The notes under the pieces are model-generated. The model had not been told where the DNA came from, ran no database searches, and was given only the letters and a program-made list of their open reading frames with translations. Positions 47,736-57,471 of a stretch of DNA of 64,000 nt are shown piece by piece. The DNA is from Chryseobacterium balustinum. GTDB taxonomy: Bacteria; Bacteroidota; Bacteroidia; Flavobacteriales; Weeksellaceae. The stretch lies in contig NZ_FUZE01000001.1 in assembly GCF_900168205.1 (NCBI RefSeq), positions 186,001-250,000 on the forward strand, given 5' to 3'. How positions within the stretch are numbered: the first letter of the stretch is position 1; the number at the start of each line of letters is the position of its first letter. A program made the translations under genes and the position numbers.

Positions 47736-48968
47736 ATGTTAGAAAAGAAACAACATAATTACGAAAAGGCAGTTTTGGTGGGCGTTGTCACCCAAAATCA
47801 GGATGAAGATAAGTTGCAGGAATATATGGACGAGCTGGAGTTTTTAGCCTTTACGGCAGGCGCTACGGTGGATAGACGTTTTACTCAGAAATTAACTCAG
47901 CCCGATTCTAAAACTTTTGTAGGAAGCGGAAAAGCACAGGAAATAAAAGAATATGTAAAGGAAAACGAGATAGGAACCATTATTTTTGATGATGAATTAT
48001 CACCTTCTCAGCTTAAAAATCTTGAAAAAGAAATTGAAGTGAAAATTCTTGACAGAACGAATCTTATTCTTGATATTTTCGCACAGAGAGCACAAACTTC
48101 TTACGCAAGAACTCAGGTTGAATTGGCGCAATACCAATATTTGCTGCCTAGACTAAGCAAAATGTGGTCTCACTTAGATAAGCAAAAAGGGGGAATCGGG
48201 ATGCGTGGACCTGGTGAAACAGAGATTGAAACTGATAGAAGGATTATCCGCGACAGAATATCTTTACTCAAAGACAAACTGAAGATTATCGACAAGCAAA
48301 TGGCAACCCAACGTAACAACAGAGGAAAAGTTGTTCGTGCTGCTTTGGTAGGGTATACCAATGTAGGAAAGTCAACCTTGATGAATGCTATTTCTAAATC
48401 TGATGTCTTTGCTGAAAATAAATTGTTTGCAACGCTAGATACAACGGTAAGAAAAGTGGTCATCGGGAATTTACCTTTCCTTTTAACAGATACGGTAGGT
48501 TTCATCAGAAAATTACCGACACAGTTAGTAGAATCTTTCAAATCTACTTTGGATGAGGTACGTGAAGCCGATCTTCTTATTCATGTAGTTGATATTTCAC
48601 ATGAAAGCTTTGAAGATCATATCGAATCTGTGAATCAGATTTTAATGGAAATCAATGCCCATCAGAAACCAATGATTATGGTTTTCAATAAGATTGATGA
48701 TTTCAGCTACGAGAAAAAAGACGAAGACGATCTTACACCAGGTTCAAACAAAAACGTTTCTCTCGACGAATGGAAAAAAACATGGATGGCAAAATCTAAA
48801 CATCCGGCAGTTTTCATTTCAGCTCTTAAAAAAGAAAATTTCCCTGAAATGAAAAGACTGGTATATGACGAGGTCATGAAAATTCATATTTCAAGATTCC
48901 CGTACAACGATTTTCTTTTCGAATATTTCGATAACGACGAAGACGAAGCCACTGAAACAGAAGATTAA
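47736..48968 (+). CDS. hflX: GTPase HflX
   Basis: A 410-residue ribosome-associated GTPase that helps rescue or split stalled ribosomes. The N-terminal HflX domain (AVLVGVVTQNQDE ... DRTNLILDIFAQRAQTSYARTQVELAQYQYLLPRLSKMWSHL) and the glycine-rich GGIGMRGPGETEIETDRR linker are diagnostic. The G domain has G1 VGYTNVGKSTLMNA, G3 LTDTVGFIRKLP and G4 FNKIDD. Length is typical. Its stop overlaps the next ATG by one base (TAATG), so translation is coupled with the DUF4919-like gene. Confidence 0.95.
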   Translation: MLEKKQHNYEKAVLVGVVTQNQDEDKLQEYMDELEFLAFTAGATVDRRFTQKLTQPDSKTFVGSGKAQEIKEYVKENEIGTIIFDDELSPSQLKNLEKEIEVKILDRTNLILDIFAQRAQTSYARTQVELAQYQYLLPRLSKMWSHLDKQKGGIGMRGPGETEIETDRRIIRDRISLLKDKLKIIDKQMATQRNNRGKVVRAALVGYTNVGKSTLMNAISKSDVFAENKLFATLDTTVRKVVIGNLPFLLTDTVGFIRKLPTQLVESFKSTLDEVREADLLIHVVDISHESFEDHIESVNQILMEINAHQKPMIMVFNKIDDFSYEKKDEDDLTPGSNKNVSLDEWKKTWMAKSKHPAVFISALKKENFPEMKRLVYDEVMKIHISRFPYNDFLFEYFDNDEDEATETED

Positions 48969-49603
48969 TGAATTATAGGATCTTATTCTTTTTATTTATT
49001 ATTCCGTTTTTTGGTTTGAGCCAAAAGACAAAACTCGATTTGAAAAATATCGAGAAGAATCTCAGCAATCCCAATTCTACTTACAACTACGACAGGCTTA
49101 TTTTTAAATATAAAGGACTTCCAAAGTCTATCGACAGTATAGAAGCACAGCATTTGTACTACGGAAGAAACTTTAGAAAAGATCTGGTTTCGCAATCCGA
49201 AGACGATTTCAAAGTTTTGGCAGAAGCCTTCAAAAACAATAATTTTACAGAATGCATCAGGCTAGGTAAGGTACTTTACGCAAAGGATCCTACCAACCTT
49301 GATGTGATTCTTATTCTACTTCGTGCCTATGATCAGACAAAAGACATTGGTAACTTTTCGCATCACATTACTCAATTGAGACTTCTCACTGATGCTATCA
49401 AAAACTCCGGAGACGGAAAATCAGAACAAACTGCATATAAAGTAAACAGCGTGGGAGATGAATATATCTTCCTCAATGTGATGAATGTGGGACAAGACTA
49501 TACGAGAACTTCTAAAGCTTTGAAAGACAGTGTTGTCGACGTTTGGGAAAAAGGAGAGAACAAAATTTATATCAAAATACTTTATTTAGACTTCAATTTT
49601 TAA
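48968..49603 (+). CDS. Exported DUF4919-like protein
   Basis: A 211-residue protein with a signal peptide (MNYRILFFLFIIPFFGLSQ). The mature sequence is helical with TPR-like stretches (FKNNNFTECIRLGKVLYAKDPTNLDVILILLRAYDQT). It ends VNSVGDEYIFLNVMNVGQDYTRTSKALKDSVVDVWEKGENKIYIKILYLDFNF, which fits the DUF4919 family as I know it; the function is unknown. It begins in a one-base overlap with hflX and is followed 12 bases later by the antiporter gene. Confidence 0.72.
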   Translation: MNYRILFFLFIIPFFGLSQKTKLDLKNIEKNLSNPNSTYNYDRLIFKYKGLPKSIDSIEAQHLYYGRNFRKDLVSQSEDDFKVLAEAFKNNNFTECIRLGKVLYAKDPTNLDVILILLRAYDQTKDIGNFSHHITQLRLLTDAIKNSGDGKSEQTAYKVNSVGDEYIFLNVMNVGQDYTRTSKALKDSVVDVWEKGENKIYIKILYLDFNF

Positions 49604-49615
49604 AAAACAAATTTA

Positions 49616-50902
49616 TTGGAATTATACTATTCATTTTCAGCACTTATCGTATTAGCATCCATTTTTGCATATATCAACTACAGGTTTTTAAAACTTCCGA
49701 GCACTATCGGGATTATGGTTATTGCCATCGTGGTATCAATCATTTTGGTCTTATTTGGCGAAAACTTTCTTCCTAAAACATTCGGACATCTGAATGATTT
49801 GATGAACAGTATCGACTTTACTGAAGTTTTGATGGGAGCGATGCTAAACTTCCTGCTCTTTGCGGGAGGAATTCATATTAATATTAATGATCTAAAAGAA
49901 CAGTTCCGGCCGGTTCTTATATTTTCAACGGCAGGAGTAATTATTTCGACCTTTATTGTAGGGTTTGGAATGTTTTATTTGTTGCCTTTAGTGGGGCTAG
50001 AGATTCCATTTATCTACTGTTTGGTATTTGGAGCATTGATTTCGCCAACCGATCCGGTTGCGGTTTTAAGTGTTTTAAAACAAGCCAAAGTATCAAAGTC
50101 ATTAGAAACAAAAATTGCGGGAGAATCGTTATTTAATGACGGTATGGCGGTTGTCGTTTTTACCGTAGTTTTGCAGATTGCAGTTGGCGATAAAGTAGAT
50201 TTGGGAGTAGAAAATATTACCATTTTATTGATGAAAGAAGCCGGAGGTGGATTGCTTTTGGGGGTTCTTTTAGGTTGGATCACTTCAAGATTGATGCGTG
50301 AAATTGATGATTATATTATCTCGGTTTTGGTAACGCTTGCAGTCGTGATGGGAGGTTATCTTGTAGCAAGACAAATGCATGTTTCAGGTCCTTTAACGAT
50401 GGTTGCAGCAGGATTGTTTATGGGTAATTTTAATGTTAAATTTAAAATGAAATCTATCACGCAGGATTATCTGATTAAATTCTGGGAACTAATCGATGAA
50501 ATTCTGAATGCCGTTTTATTCCTTTTTATCGGGTTTGAATTGTTGATGATTAAAGATTTAAACCATTATGTAATTCCTGGATTATTGGCAATTGCTGTGG
50601 TTTTGGTTGCAAGATTTATTTCGATTTGGGGGCCTGCAAAATTTATGTCTTTCAGAAGAACATTTAGTCCGCAAACAATAAAAGTTCTGTTTTGGGGTGG
50701 TATTCGTGGTGGTGTTTCCATTGCTTTGGCGATGTCGATTCCGAAAAATGAATACAGCAATGCTATTTTAAGTATTACTTATTGTGTGGTTGTATTTTCT
50801 ATTATTGTTCAGGGTCTTACAATTGCTAAAGTTGCCAATCCAAAGATGATTGCTGATGAAGAAAAAGAGTTGGAAAGTATTGCTTTAGATGAAAATCATT
50901 AA
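49616..50902 (+). CDS. Na+/H+ antiporter-type cation:proton antiporter (CPA1)
   Basis: A 428-residue membrane protein with about 12 hydrophobic segments. CPA1 hallmarks are visible: ALISPTDPVAVLSVLKQA (ion-binding DP motif) and KIAGESLFNDGMAVVVFTVVLQI (ESLFNDG, conserved Asn-Asp site). RVGGISIAL-type IRGGVSIALAMSIP follows in the last third. It would exchange Na+ or K+ for protons at the inner membrane. Translation starts at a TTG at 49616 (MELYYSFSAL); the next in-frame ATG is inside the first helix region. It shares the hflX operon. Confidence 0.9.
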   Translation: MELYYSFSALIVLASIFAYINYRFLKLPSTIGIMVIAIVVSIILVLFGENFLPKTFGHLNDLMNSIDFTEVLMGAMLNFLLFAGGIHININDLKEQFRPVLIFSTAGVIISTFIVGFGMFYLLPLVGLEIPFIYCLVFGALISPTDPVAVLSVLKQAKVSKSLETKIAGESLFNDGMAVVVFTVVLQIAVGDKVDLGVENITILLMKEAGGGLLLGVLLGWITSRLMREIDDYIISVLVTLAVVMGGYLVARQMHVSGPLTMVAAGLFMGNFNVKFKMKSITQDYLIKFWELIDEILNAVLFLFIGFELLMIKDLNHYVIPGLLAIAVVLVARFISIWGPAKFMSFRRTFSPQTIKVLFWGGIRGGVSIALAMSIPKNEYSNAILSITYCVVVFSIIVQGLTIAKVANPKMIADEEKELESIALDENH

Positions 50903-50925
50903 TTGTTTATAAATCAATAAGTATA

Positions 50926-51636
50926 ATGCTTAAAGAGATCAAAGAATCATTAGCTGTTTTATCCATTCCAGAAAAGGCAGCTTTTTTTCCTAAGTTTTTC
51001 AAAACAGGAAAAGGAGAATATGGTGAAGGTGATTTGTTTTTGGGTGTGAAAGTTCCGGATCAAAGAGCTGTTGCTAAAGAATATTATGCTAAAATTTCTT
51101 TAGAAGAATTGAGCGAATTGATTGCTTCCCCTTATCATGAACATCGATTGACGGCTTTAATTATGCTGATTTCCAAATTTGAAAAAACAAAAGACCTAAC
51201 TATAAAAGAAGAGATCATCAATTTCTATCTTAAACATCTCGATTTTGTTAATAATTGGGATCTGGTTGATACTAGCTGTTATAAGATTTTAGGTCGCTAT
51301 GCTTTCGAAAATAAAAAAGAAAACCTTTTGAGAGAACTTGCTGATTCCGACCAAATGTGGCACAAAAGAATTGCTGTTGTAGGAACGATGCATTATATAA
51401 AAAAGGGTTCATTTGAATTAACAAAAGAGTTTGTAACACAGAATCTACATCATCCACATGATTTGATGCATAAAGCAAACGGCTGGTTGTTGAGAGAAAT
51501 GGGAAATAAAAACGAGGCAGAGTTGATATCTTATCTTAATCAATATTACAAAGAAATGCCAAGAACGTGTCTTCGTTATGCAATCGAAAAATTAGACGAA
51601 GAATTGCGCCAGGATTACCTAAAAGGGAGAGTTTAA
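50926..51636 (+). CDS. DNA alkylation repair protein (AlkD-like HEAT-repeat glycosylase)
   Basis: A 236-residue all-helical HEAT-repeat protein of the AlkD family, which excises N3- and N7-alkylated bases without flipping them. The family opening AAFFPKFFKTGKGEYGEGDLFLGVKVPDQRAVAKEYY is typical. The central NNWDLVDTSCYKILGRYAF contains the conserved Trp-Asp (WD in 'NNWDLVD') placed at the active site, followed by RIAVVGTMHYIKKG and KANGWLLREMGNK. Length is normal. It is the last gene of the hflX operon, 24 bases after the antiporter. Confidence 0.92.
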   Translation: MLKEIKESLAVLSIPEKAAFFPKFFKTGKGEYGEGDLFLGVKVPDQRAVAKEYYAKISLEELSELIASPYHEHRLTALIMLISKFEKTKDLTIKEEIINFYLKHLDFVNNWDLVDTSCYKILGRYAFENKKENLLRELADSDQMWHKRIAVVGTMHYIKKGSFELTKEFVTQNLHHPHDLMHKANGWLLREMGNKNEAELISYLNQYYKEMPRTCLRYAIEKLDEELRQDYLKGRV

Positions 51637-51655
51637 ATATGATTAATTTCACCTT

Positions 51656-51687
51656 TTGAAGAGGTAAATTAAAAATAAGTAAATTTG
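51656..51687 (+). promoter_or_regulatory. Promoter of the envelope-protein operon
   Basis: TTG at 51656-51658, 21 bases, then TAAATTTG at 51680-51687, a full consensus match. The ATG of the lipoprotein is at 51705, 18 bases after the box. Confidence 0.6.
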
Positions 51688-51704
51688 CTTCTCAACACGA
51701 ACTT

Positions 51705-52373
51705 ATGAAAATATATTTCAGGCAGGTTTTTCTGCTGATTCCTTTATTACTTTTAATGAGCTGTTTTGATATTCTTGATAAAGTGAATGTCAAAGCAGAC
51801 GGAAGCGGAGAATATTCGCTTATTCTGAATGCGAGTAAAAGCAAAACAAGATTGGCTTCCATCTCAAAAATGGAAACCGTAAACGGTAAAAAAGTTCCGA
51901 AAAAAGCTGAAATCGAAGCTAAAATTAACCAAGCTGCAAGCATTTTTAAAAATGTTCCGGGAATTTCAAACGTTAAAACTTCTATGGATTTTGACAATTA
52001 CATCATCAAACTGAGTTGTAATTTTAAGAAAATAGAAAATGTAAATGCCGGTTTAGAACAGTTAAAAACCAAAAATGTTTTAGGAAAAATGATTCCTACA
52101 CAGATTTACAGCAATGATTCTACAAAGAAAATTTTCACAAGAAATAAAATCAATACATTCAAAAGCGATTACGACAAACTAAGTACGGCAGACAAAGAAG
52201 TTTTTAATAATGCTAAATATACTTCGATTCTGCAGTTTGAAAATACGGTGAAATCTCAATCTAACAGTGCATATCAGCTTTCCCCAAACAAAAAAGCGAT
52301 GAAGCTTGAAGGAAATATTTTAGATTTTATCCTTCAGAAAAAACAGATTCAAAATACGATTACGTTTCAATAA
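51705..52373 (+). CDS. Lipoprotein of unknown function (LppM/DUF3153-like in layout)
   Basis: A 222-residue lipoprotein with lipobox LLLMSC (Cys20). The mature start VNVKADGSGEYSLILNAS recalls the opening strand pair of DUF3153/LppM-type domains, but I cannot confirm homology. Two more strand-rich parts follow (SNVKTSMDFDNYIIKLSCNFKKIENV and YTSILQFENTVKSQSNSAYQLSPN). It is the first of a run of envelope genes; the next begins 13 bases later. The function is unknown. Confidence 0.7.
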   Translation: MKIYFRQVFLLIPLLLLMSCFDILDKVNVKADGSGEYSLILNASKSKTRLASISKMETVNGKKVPKKAEIEAKINQAASIFKNVPGISNVKTSMDFDNYIIKLSCNFKKIENVNAGLEQLKTKNVLGKMIPTQIYSNDSTKKIFTRNKINTFKSDYDKLSTADKEVFNNAKYTSILQFENTVKSQSNSAYQLSPNKKAMKLEGNILDFILQKKQIQNTITFQ

Positions 52374-52385
52374 CCAAACTCAAAT

Positions 52386-54452
52386 ATGAAATCTCTATTT
52401 TTAAAAACACAGACCATTTTTTTAATCCTTTTCGGTTTTGTGCTGACATTTGCGCAAAATAGTGTAAAAGACCCACAAAATGCAGTTTTTTACATGGAAG
52501 TGAATGGAAAACAGCTTAATAAAAAAATTAACTGGGAGAAATTCAATCCTTTTCTACAGGAAATCACCAAAGATAAAGGCAAAAATAAAAAAGCTTCATG
52601 GAACGATTATTCCAAAACAGGGATAAAATACGATGCAACGCAGTTTCATTATGCAACGATGAATGATTCTGTGAAATCTTACAACACCCATTTTACTTTA
52701 GAAAATCCGGAAAAGTTTCAGGAATTTATCAATTCGGTAAAGAAAAAAGGACAGGAAGTAACCAAGAAAAATAATTATTCATACGTTGATATCGAAGATG
52801 ATGTTTTTGTTGCCTGGAGCGGAAATCGTGCCGTTTTGAGTATGATTAGTTATCAAAAACCGTATAAATGGGATGATGATTATGCGATTGATAGTGCTGT
52901 TGCGATTATTGATAGTGCGGCTACAGTTGCAATCGATAGTGCTTATGTGGAAGAAGAAAAACCTTTCGATTATAAAGAAGAAATAGGCTATCTGAAAGAC
53001 GATATTAAATATTTAAAAGAAAGCATTAAAGATAATAACGCTGAAATTCTAAAGCTTCAGAAAGATATCAAGTATCTTGAAAAGCATCACAAATATCCGG
53101 AAGAAAAGAAAGTGTCAGAATTGACTGAAGCAGTAAAAGATTCTACTTACACACCAAGTGCAAAAATTTTGCCGCCTCCAATTTCACAGGATGATTATTA
53201 TGAAGAAGAGGCTTATGAAGTTGATTCAAGCTATCAAAAAGAAATGGATTCTCTGAATATTGAGAAATTCAAAATCGTTAAAAAGTTTGCGGAAGATCGT
53301 TTTGATCAGTATTTCAGTTCAAATGCAGAGTTTTCGGTGACCAAAGATATGTTGAGCTTCAGAGATCCGAATTCTGATGTTTTCATCTATGCAGATTATG
53401 GGAGAATTATCAATGAAGGAATTTACAAAAATATGCCTGCAAGCTATAATTTTACGGGTATTTTAGGTAAAATGTATAATTCGAATAGATCTTATAATCT
53501 GTATTTTGATAAAGATAAAGTAAGGCTTGTTAATAATTATCAACATAAAGATTCGGAAATACAAAAAAGTATTTCGGATGTTTATAAAGGGAAGAAGAAC
53601 AAAAAATTGGCAGCCTTAATTAATGATAAAAGCGTCGGTTATTATGTGATGAATGTGAATGGTTCTAAATATTTTGATATGATGTACGGTTTGCTGGAAA
53701 ATACAGGAGAGTCTGAATATCAGAAAGAAATGGAACTGATGATGGAAACGATGAAAATCGTTTTGGATGAAGAAGCGATCGCAAAAATTGCTCCCGGAAA
53801 CGGAATTTTTGTTCTGAATGAATTAAAATCTAAAAACGTAGAATATACCGATTACGATTACGACGAAAATTATAACGAAAAAGAAGTAAAGAAAACAAAA
53901 GATGTAATGGTTCCAGACTTTACTTTTGCATTCGCTACAGAAAATGAAAACTATTGGAAACGAGTTTTCAATGTATTGACTTCCAATAAAGCTTTTGCTA
54001 AAAACTTCTCTAAAAATGGTGAGTTTTATGCTTTTAAAGATGAGAAAAATAAAAACGGTTATGTTGATCAGTTATTTTTCACCGTAAAAGAAGGAATTGT
54101 GTATGTGACAACTTCAAAAGATAATATCAACACAAATAGCCAGACTGAAGTTTCTAAACAGTGGATGAAAGATTCTTCTAAATATCCTTTGTCGGGACGA
54201 TTGAATATTCAGAAACTTTTGGTTGGTTTAGACAACGAATTTAAAAGTAAATCTGAAAGAAAAACGCTTGATTTGTTAAGAAAAAATGTGGGTGAAGTTT
54301 ATTTTAAAACCGAAGTGAAAGGCGGCAGTATTCAGACTGAAATGAATTATGATATTAAAAATTCTTCAGAAAACAGTCTGATGTATTTCTTTGATTTGTT
54401 TGACGAGATCTATAAGATTTCAGAATCTGAAAAACCTTCACAGACATTGTAA
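52386..54452 (+). CDS. Large exported protein of unknown function (DUF4836-like), paralogue of 54542
   Basis: A 688-residue protein with a signal peptide (residues 1-23, ending TFAQ). The start NAVFYMEVNGKQLNKKINWEKFNPFLQEI resembles the opening of DUF4836-type surface proteins. Residues about 160-260 form a very acidic, repetitive insert with coiled-coil character (EEIGYLKDDIKYLKESIKDNNAEILKLQKDIKYLEK). In the second half a block, YDENYNEKEVKKTKDVMVPDFTFAFATENENYWKRVF, is closely mirrored in the next gene. The function is unknown. A terminator hairpin follows. Confidence 0.7.
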   Translation: MKSLFLKTQTIFLILFGFVLTFAQNSVKDPQNAVFYMEVNGKQLNKKINWEKFNPFLQEITKDKGKNKKASWNDYSKTGIKYDATQFHYATMNDSVKSYNTHFTLENPEKFQEFINSVKKKGQEVTKKNNYSYVDIEDDVFVAWSGNRAVLSMISYQKPYKWDDDYAIDSAVAIIDSAATVAIDSAYVEEEKPFDYKEEIGYLKDDIKYLKESIKDNNAEILKLQKDIKYLEKHHKYPEEKKVSELTEAVKDSTYTPSAKILPPPISQDDYYEEEAYEVDSSYQKEMDSLNIEKFKIVKKFAEDRFDQYFSSNAEFSVTKDMLSFRDPNSDVFIYADYGRIINEGIYKNMPASYNFTGILGKMYNSNRSYNLYFDKDKVRLVNNYQHKDSEIQKSISDVYKGKKNKKLAALINDKSVGYYVMNVNGSKYFDMMYGLLENTGESEYQKEMELMMETMKIVLDEEAIAKIAPGNGIFVLNELKSKNVEYTDYDYDENYNEKEVKKTKDVMVPDFTFAFATENENYWKRVFNVLTSNKAFAKNFSKNGEFYAFKDEKNKNGYVDQLFFTVKEGIVYVTTSKDNINTNSQTEVSKQWMKDSSKYPLSGRLNIQKLLVGLDNEFKSKSERKTLDLLRKNVGEVYFKTEVKGGSIQTEMNYDIKNSSENSLMYFFDLFDEIYKISESEKPSQTL

Positions 54453-54463
54453 TAACATCAATA

Positions 54464-54486
54464 GAAACGGGCTTTAGCCCGTTTTC
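54464..54486 (+). terminator. Hairpin terminator between paralogous genes
   Basis: AAACGGGC/GCCCGTTT (54465-54472 with 54477-54484) has a four-base loop and is followed by a weak T-rich run (TTCTTAATTTTT). Confidence 0.65.
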
Positions 54487-54541
54487 TTAATTTTTAATGT
54501 AAATTGGTTGTAGCCAAAATAGATCATTTTATAATAAATTC

Positions 54542-55768
54542 ATGAAGAAAAAATATATTTTTCTTGTCATCATAATTCTGCTTTCTGTAGGAGTTTATTT
54601 TCTGTTTTTCCATAAAGATAAAAGCTTAAAATACATTCCCGAAAATGCAGATGTTATCGTTTTAGTCGATGTCAAAAAAGCGAAGAGACAATATATTTCC
54701 AGCTATTTAATGCATCCTTCGAAATGGTTTGAAGAAAAAAAAGAAAAGAAAAATAAAATTTCAATTACAGATTCCGGATTGGAAATTCCAGATTTTCTGC
54801 AGATTTTCCATTTGAATAATACTAAAATTTCTGAATGGTACACTGTTTTAGAAATCAATGATAAAGAAAAACTTTCAGCATTTTTAAAAGATCGAAAATT
54901 TATAAATGATGGAAAAGGGATATTTAAAAACAACCAGTTTTTTGTGAAAATTAATGGTGAAAAATGTATTGTCGGAACTTCCGATTTAAATTTCAACAAC
55001 ATCGGAAAACCGTTTTCTGAAAAATTCAGGAATAATGTTTTGAATGCAGACTCTTTTATGGATGATGGCTTAGGAAGTATTTCTTTTATTTCGGAATTAC
55101 GGACTCAAAACTTTTCAATCGATTTAAAAGATGATGAAATTGAAATAAAAAATAAACAGAATTCGACCAATTTCGAATCATTGATTTCAGATTTATATAA
55201 GAAAACTCAATTTTTAGATGCTGAATTAGATTCAGAAAATATCAAGAAAATAGGTTCTGTTTTTAAAGAAAATCTTACAGATTCGGCATCGGTTAATTAT
55301 TTAAAAATGAGCGCCAATCTGACGCAGGTGAATGATACGATTGTCAGTTACGAATACGACGATAACTTTAATGAAATTGAAAAGATCAGTTATCAGAAAA
55401 TCGTTCAACCGGATTATGAAATCGTGCTTCAAACTTCAAATCCTGAAAAAGCCTGGACGTATTTTCAAAATAAAAAATGGATCAACGCGCAAAATCAGTT
55501 TACGGTAATTCCTTTTCAGCCTAATTTAATTGGTGTAAATAAGAACCAGATTTCTATAAAATCTACCCGAAAATCTGTAAAATTGAACGAAACGAAAAAG
55601 CAAAATTATATTTTCATCAAAAATAATCCTTTATTGTTTTCGTCATTTAAAACTTTAAATAATCAGTTTTTTAAAAATGTAGAATATATTTTTTACGGAA
55701 ATAAAAATAAGGATTACACGGTGAAAATTAAATTTAAAAAAGAAAAATTTCCATTAATTTTAAGATAA
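54542..55768 (+). CDS. Membrane-anchored protein of unknown function, paralogue of 52386
   Basis: A 408-residue protein with an N-terminal membrane helix (residues 5-23, IFLVIIILLSVGVYFLFF) and no clear cleavage site, so it is likely anchored in the inner membrane and facing the periplasm. The start LKYIPENADVIVLVDVKKAKRQYISSYLMHPSKWFE has the same layout as the start of 52386. The block YDDNFNEIEKISYQKIVQPDYEIVLQTSNPEKAWTYF aligns with YDENYNEKEVKKTKDVMVPDFTFAFATENENYWKRVF there. It lacks the acidic insert. The two are distant relatives with different anchoring. The function is unknown. Confidence 0.7.
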   Translation: MKKKYIFLVIIILLSVGVYFLFFHKDKSLKYIPENADVIVLVDVKKAKRQYISSYLMHPSKWFEEKKEKKNKISITDSGLEIPDFLQIFHLNNTKISEWYTVLEINDKEKLSAFLKDRKFINDGKGIFKNNQFFVKINGEKCIVGTSDLNFNNIGKPFSEKFRNNVLNADSFMDDGLGSISFISELRTQNFSIDLKDDEIEIKNKQNSTNFESLISDLYKKTQFLDAELDSENIKKIGSVFKENLTDSASVNYLKMSANLTQVNDTIVSYEYDDNFNEIEKISYQKIVQPDYEIVLQTSNPEKAWTYFQNKKWINAQNQFTVIPFQPNLIGVNKNQISIKSTRKSVKLNETKKQNYIFIKNNPLLFSSFKTLNNQFFKNVEYIFYGNKNKDYTVKIKFKKEKFPLILR

Positions 55769-55774
55769 AAATCT

Positions 55775-56113
55775 ATGTGTCCTCCAGAAATTGCTTTATT
55801 AAAAACATTCGTGCATTACTTTCTGCATTTGGCTTTCCCTGCGGTGATTGCCTTTGTTTTTTATCGTAATCAATGGAAAAGAGTGTACTTAATTCTGTTA
55901 GCGACAATGTTGGTTGACCTTGATCATTTGTTTGCGGATCCTATTTTTGATCCGAACAGAATGAGCGTTGGGTTTCACTTTTTACATTCTTATTATGCGA
56001 TTGCGGTGTATTTTTTGCTGCTCTTTTTTAAAGGAAATTTAAGAATAATCGGCATCGGTTTGCTTTTTCATATGTTGACTGATTTTCAGGATTTTGTATT
56101 ATGGTGCCATTAA
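55775..56113 (+). CDS. DUF6122 family membrane protein
   Basis: A 112-residue membrane protein with three to four helices. The pattern FVHYFLHLAFPAVIAFVFYRNQWKRVYLILLATMLVDLDHLFADPIFDPNRMSVGFHFLHSYYAI fits the DUF6122 family. The LVDLDHL, DPxR and HxxHS residues suggest a metal site as in metal-dependent membrane hydrolases (YdjM/LrgB-like), but the activity is unknown. It is seven bases after the 54542 gene, so it is cotranscribed with it. The 257 bases after it hold no gene that I can see. Confidence 0.83.
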   Translation: MCPPEIALLKTFVHYFLHLAFPAVIAFVFYRNQWKRVYLILLATMLVDLDHLFADPIFDPNRMSVGFHFLHSYYAIAVYFLLLFFKGNLRIIGIGLLFHMLTDFQDFVLWCH

Positions 56114-56370
56114 TAGGGTAGAATTGCTCATTGGAAAATTTATTTCTACCAATAAAAAGAAGAACTTTTTAGGTTATTGGGGATGTAATTTGTTTTTATA
56201 GTGTATTATTTGCTGCCTTTTTTCTTAAAATTTAAGAATAATAAAAATGGGCTTAATTTATAGGTTTTAGCTGACTTCCAGAGTTTTGAGTGGTTTTCTT
56301 ATTAAAATATTATTAATATTTTCTTTTAAGATTTCTAATTTGATAGATTTTTTGTATTTTAGTGACGTTT

Positions 56371-57441
56371 ATGAAACTAAAAGAATTTTTACATTATACG
56401 TACGCTTTTCCTGTCTTGGCGGTAATTTATTACCTCTCAGGATTGATGGGAACAGGAGTGGTCTTCGATGTCATTGCCGGTGTATTGCTCACCGGAAGTG
56501 TATTATCTGCAGTGCATCATGCAGAAGTAGTCGCTCACAAGGTTGGAGAACCTTACGGAACGATTATTTTGGCGCTCTGTATTACGATTATTGAAGTCGC
56601 GTTGATTGTTTCGCTGATGGTTGCGGGTGGTGAACAAGCCATTACATTGGCAAGAGATACTGTTTTTGCAGCAGTAATGATTATCCTGAACGGAATTATT
56701 GGTATTTGTGTATTGGTGGGTGGTGTAAAGTATTTTGAACAGTTTTTTGCACGAACTTCTGCCACAACGTATCTCGTAAGTATTGTTTCTATTTTGGTGA
56801 TTACTTTAGTTCTTCCCAATTTTACTTCAAGTGTGAATGGACCTTACTATAATAATGCACAGTTAATCTTTGTTTCAATCGCTTGTCTTGTAATCTATGG
56901 AGTCTTCTTAATGGTACAAACCGTGAGACACAGAAGTTATTTTGTGCCGGCTGATGGTAATGCAGAAGAACATTTTATACCAAATAAAACACAGACCATT
57001 GTCAGCTTTTTCCTATTGGTTGTATGTTTAATCATTGTTGTTTTAATGGCAAAAGGTCTTTCTAAGACAATCGAGGATGTGGTACAAAGCATGGGAGCGC
57101 CAAAATCTTTAGTCGGAGTTATTATTGCCGGAGTTGTACTTCTTCCGGAAGGATTGGCGGCGATTCGTGCGGCGAGAAATAACCAGTTTCAGTCGAGTTT
57201 AAATCTGGCTTTAGGATCTGCATTAGCGAGTATCGGTTTGAGTATTCCTGCGATTTCTGCAGTGAGTATTATGTATGATATTCCATTAGTTTTAGGACTG
57301 GATAAGAAAGATATTATACTTCTTACTTTGTCTGTATTTATCGTGATGTTATCCTTAAGTCGAGGAAAAACCAACATTTTGTACGGAACTGTTTTATTAG
57401 TCAATTTAGCGGCCTATATTTTTACTGTAATTGTACCTTAA
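56371..57441 (+). CDS. Calcium/cation:proton antiporter (CaCA family, ChaA-like)
   Basis: A 356-residue membrane transporter with about 11 helices. The two inverted alpha-repeats are visible: GEPYGTIILALCITIIEVALIVSLMV in the first half, and APKSLVGVIIAGVVLLPEGLAAIRAARNNQFQSSLNLALGSALASIGLSIPAISAV in the second, each with the conserved Glu (IIEVA and LPEGL). It exports Ca2+ or Na+ in exchange for protons. I start at the ATG at 56371; a GTG nine bases earlier adds only three residues. It is convergent with the haemoglobin gene. Confidence 0.9.
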   Translation: MKLKEFLHYTYAFPVLAVIYYLSGLMGTGVVFDVIAGVLLTGSVLSAVHHAEVVAHKVGEPYGTIILALCITIIEVALIVSLMVAGGEQAITLARDTVFAAVMIILNGIIGICVLVGGVKYFEQFFARTSATTYLVSIVSILVITLVLPNFTSSVNGPYYNNAQLIFVSIACLVIYGVFLMVQTVRHRSYFVPADGNAEEHFIPNKTQTIVSFFLLVVCLIIVVLMAKGLSKTIEDVVQSMGAPKSLVGVIIAGVVLLPEGLAAIRAARNNQFQSSLNLALGSALASIGLSIPAISAVSIMYDIPLVLGLDKKDIILLTLSVFIVMLSLSRGKTNILYGTVLLVNLAAYIFTVIVP

Positions 57442-57471
57442 TTTTAAACTCAAAACAAACAACTTAGAACT

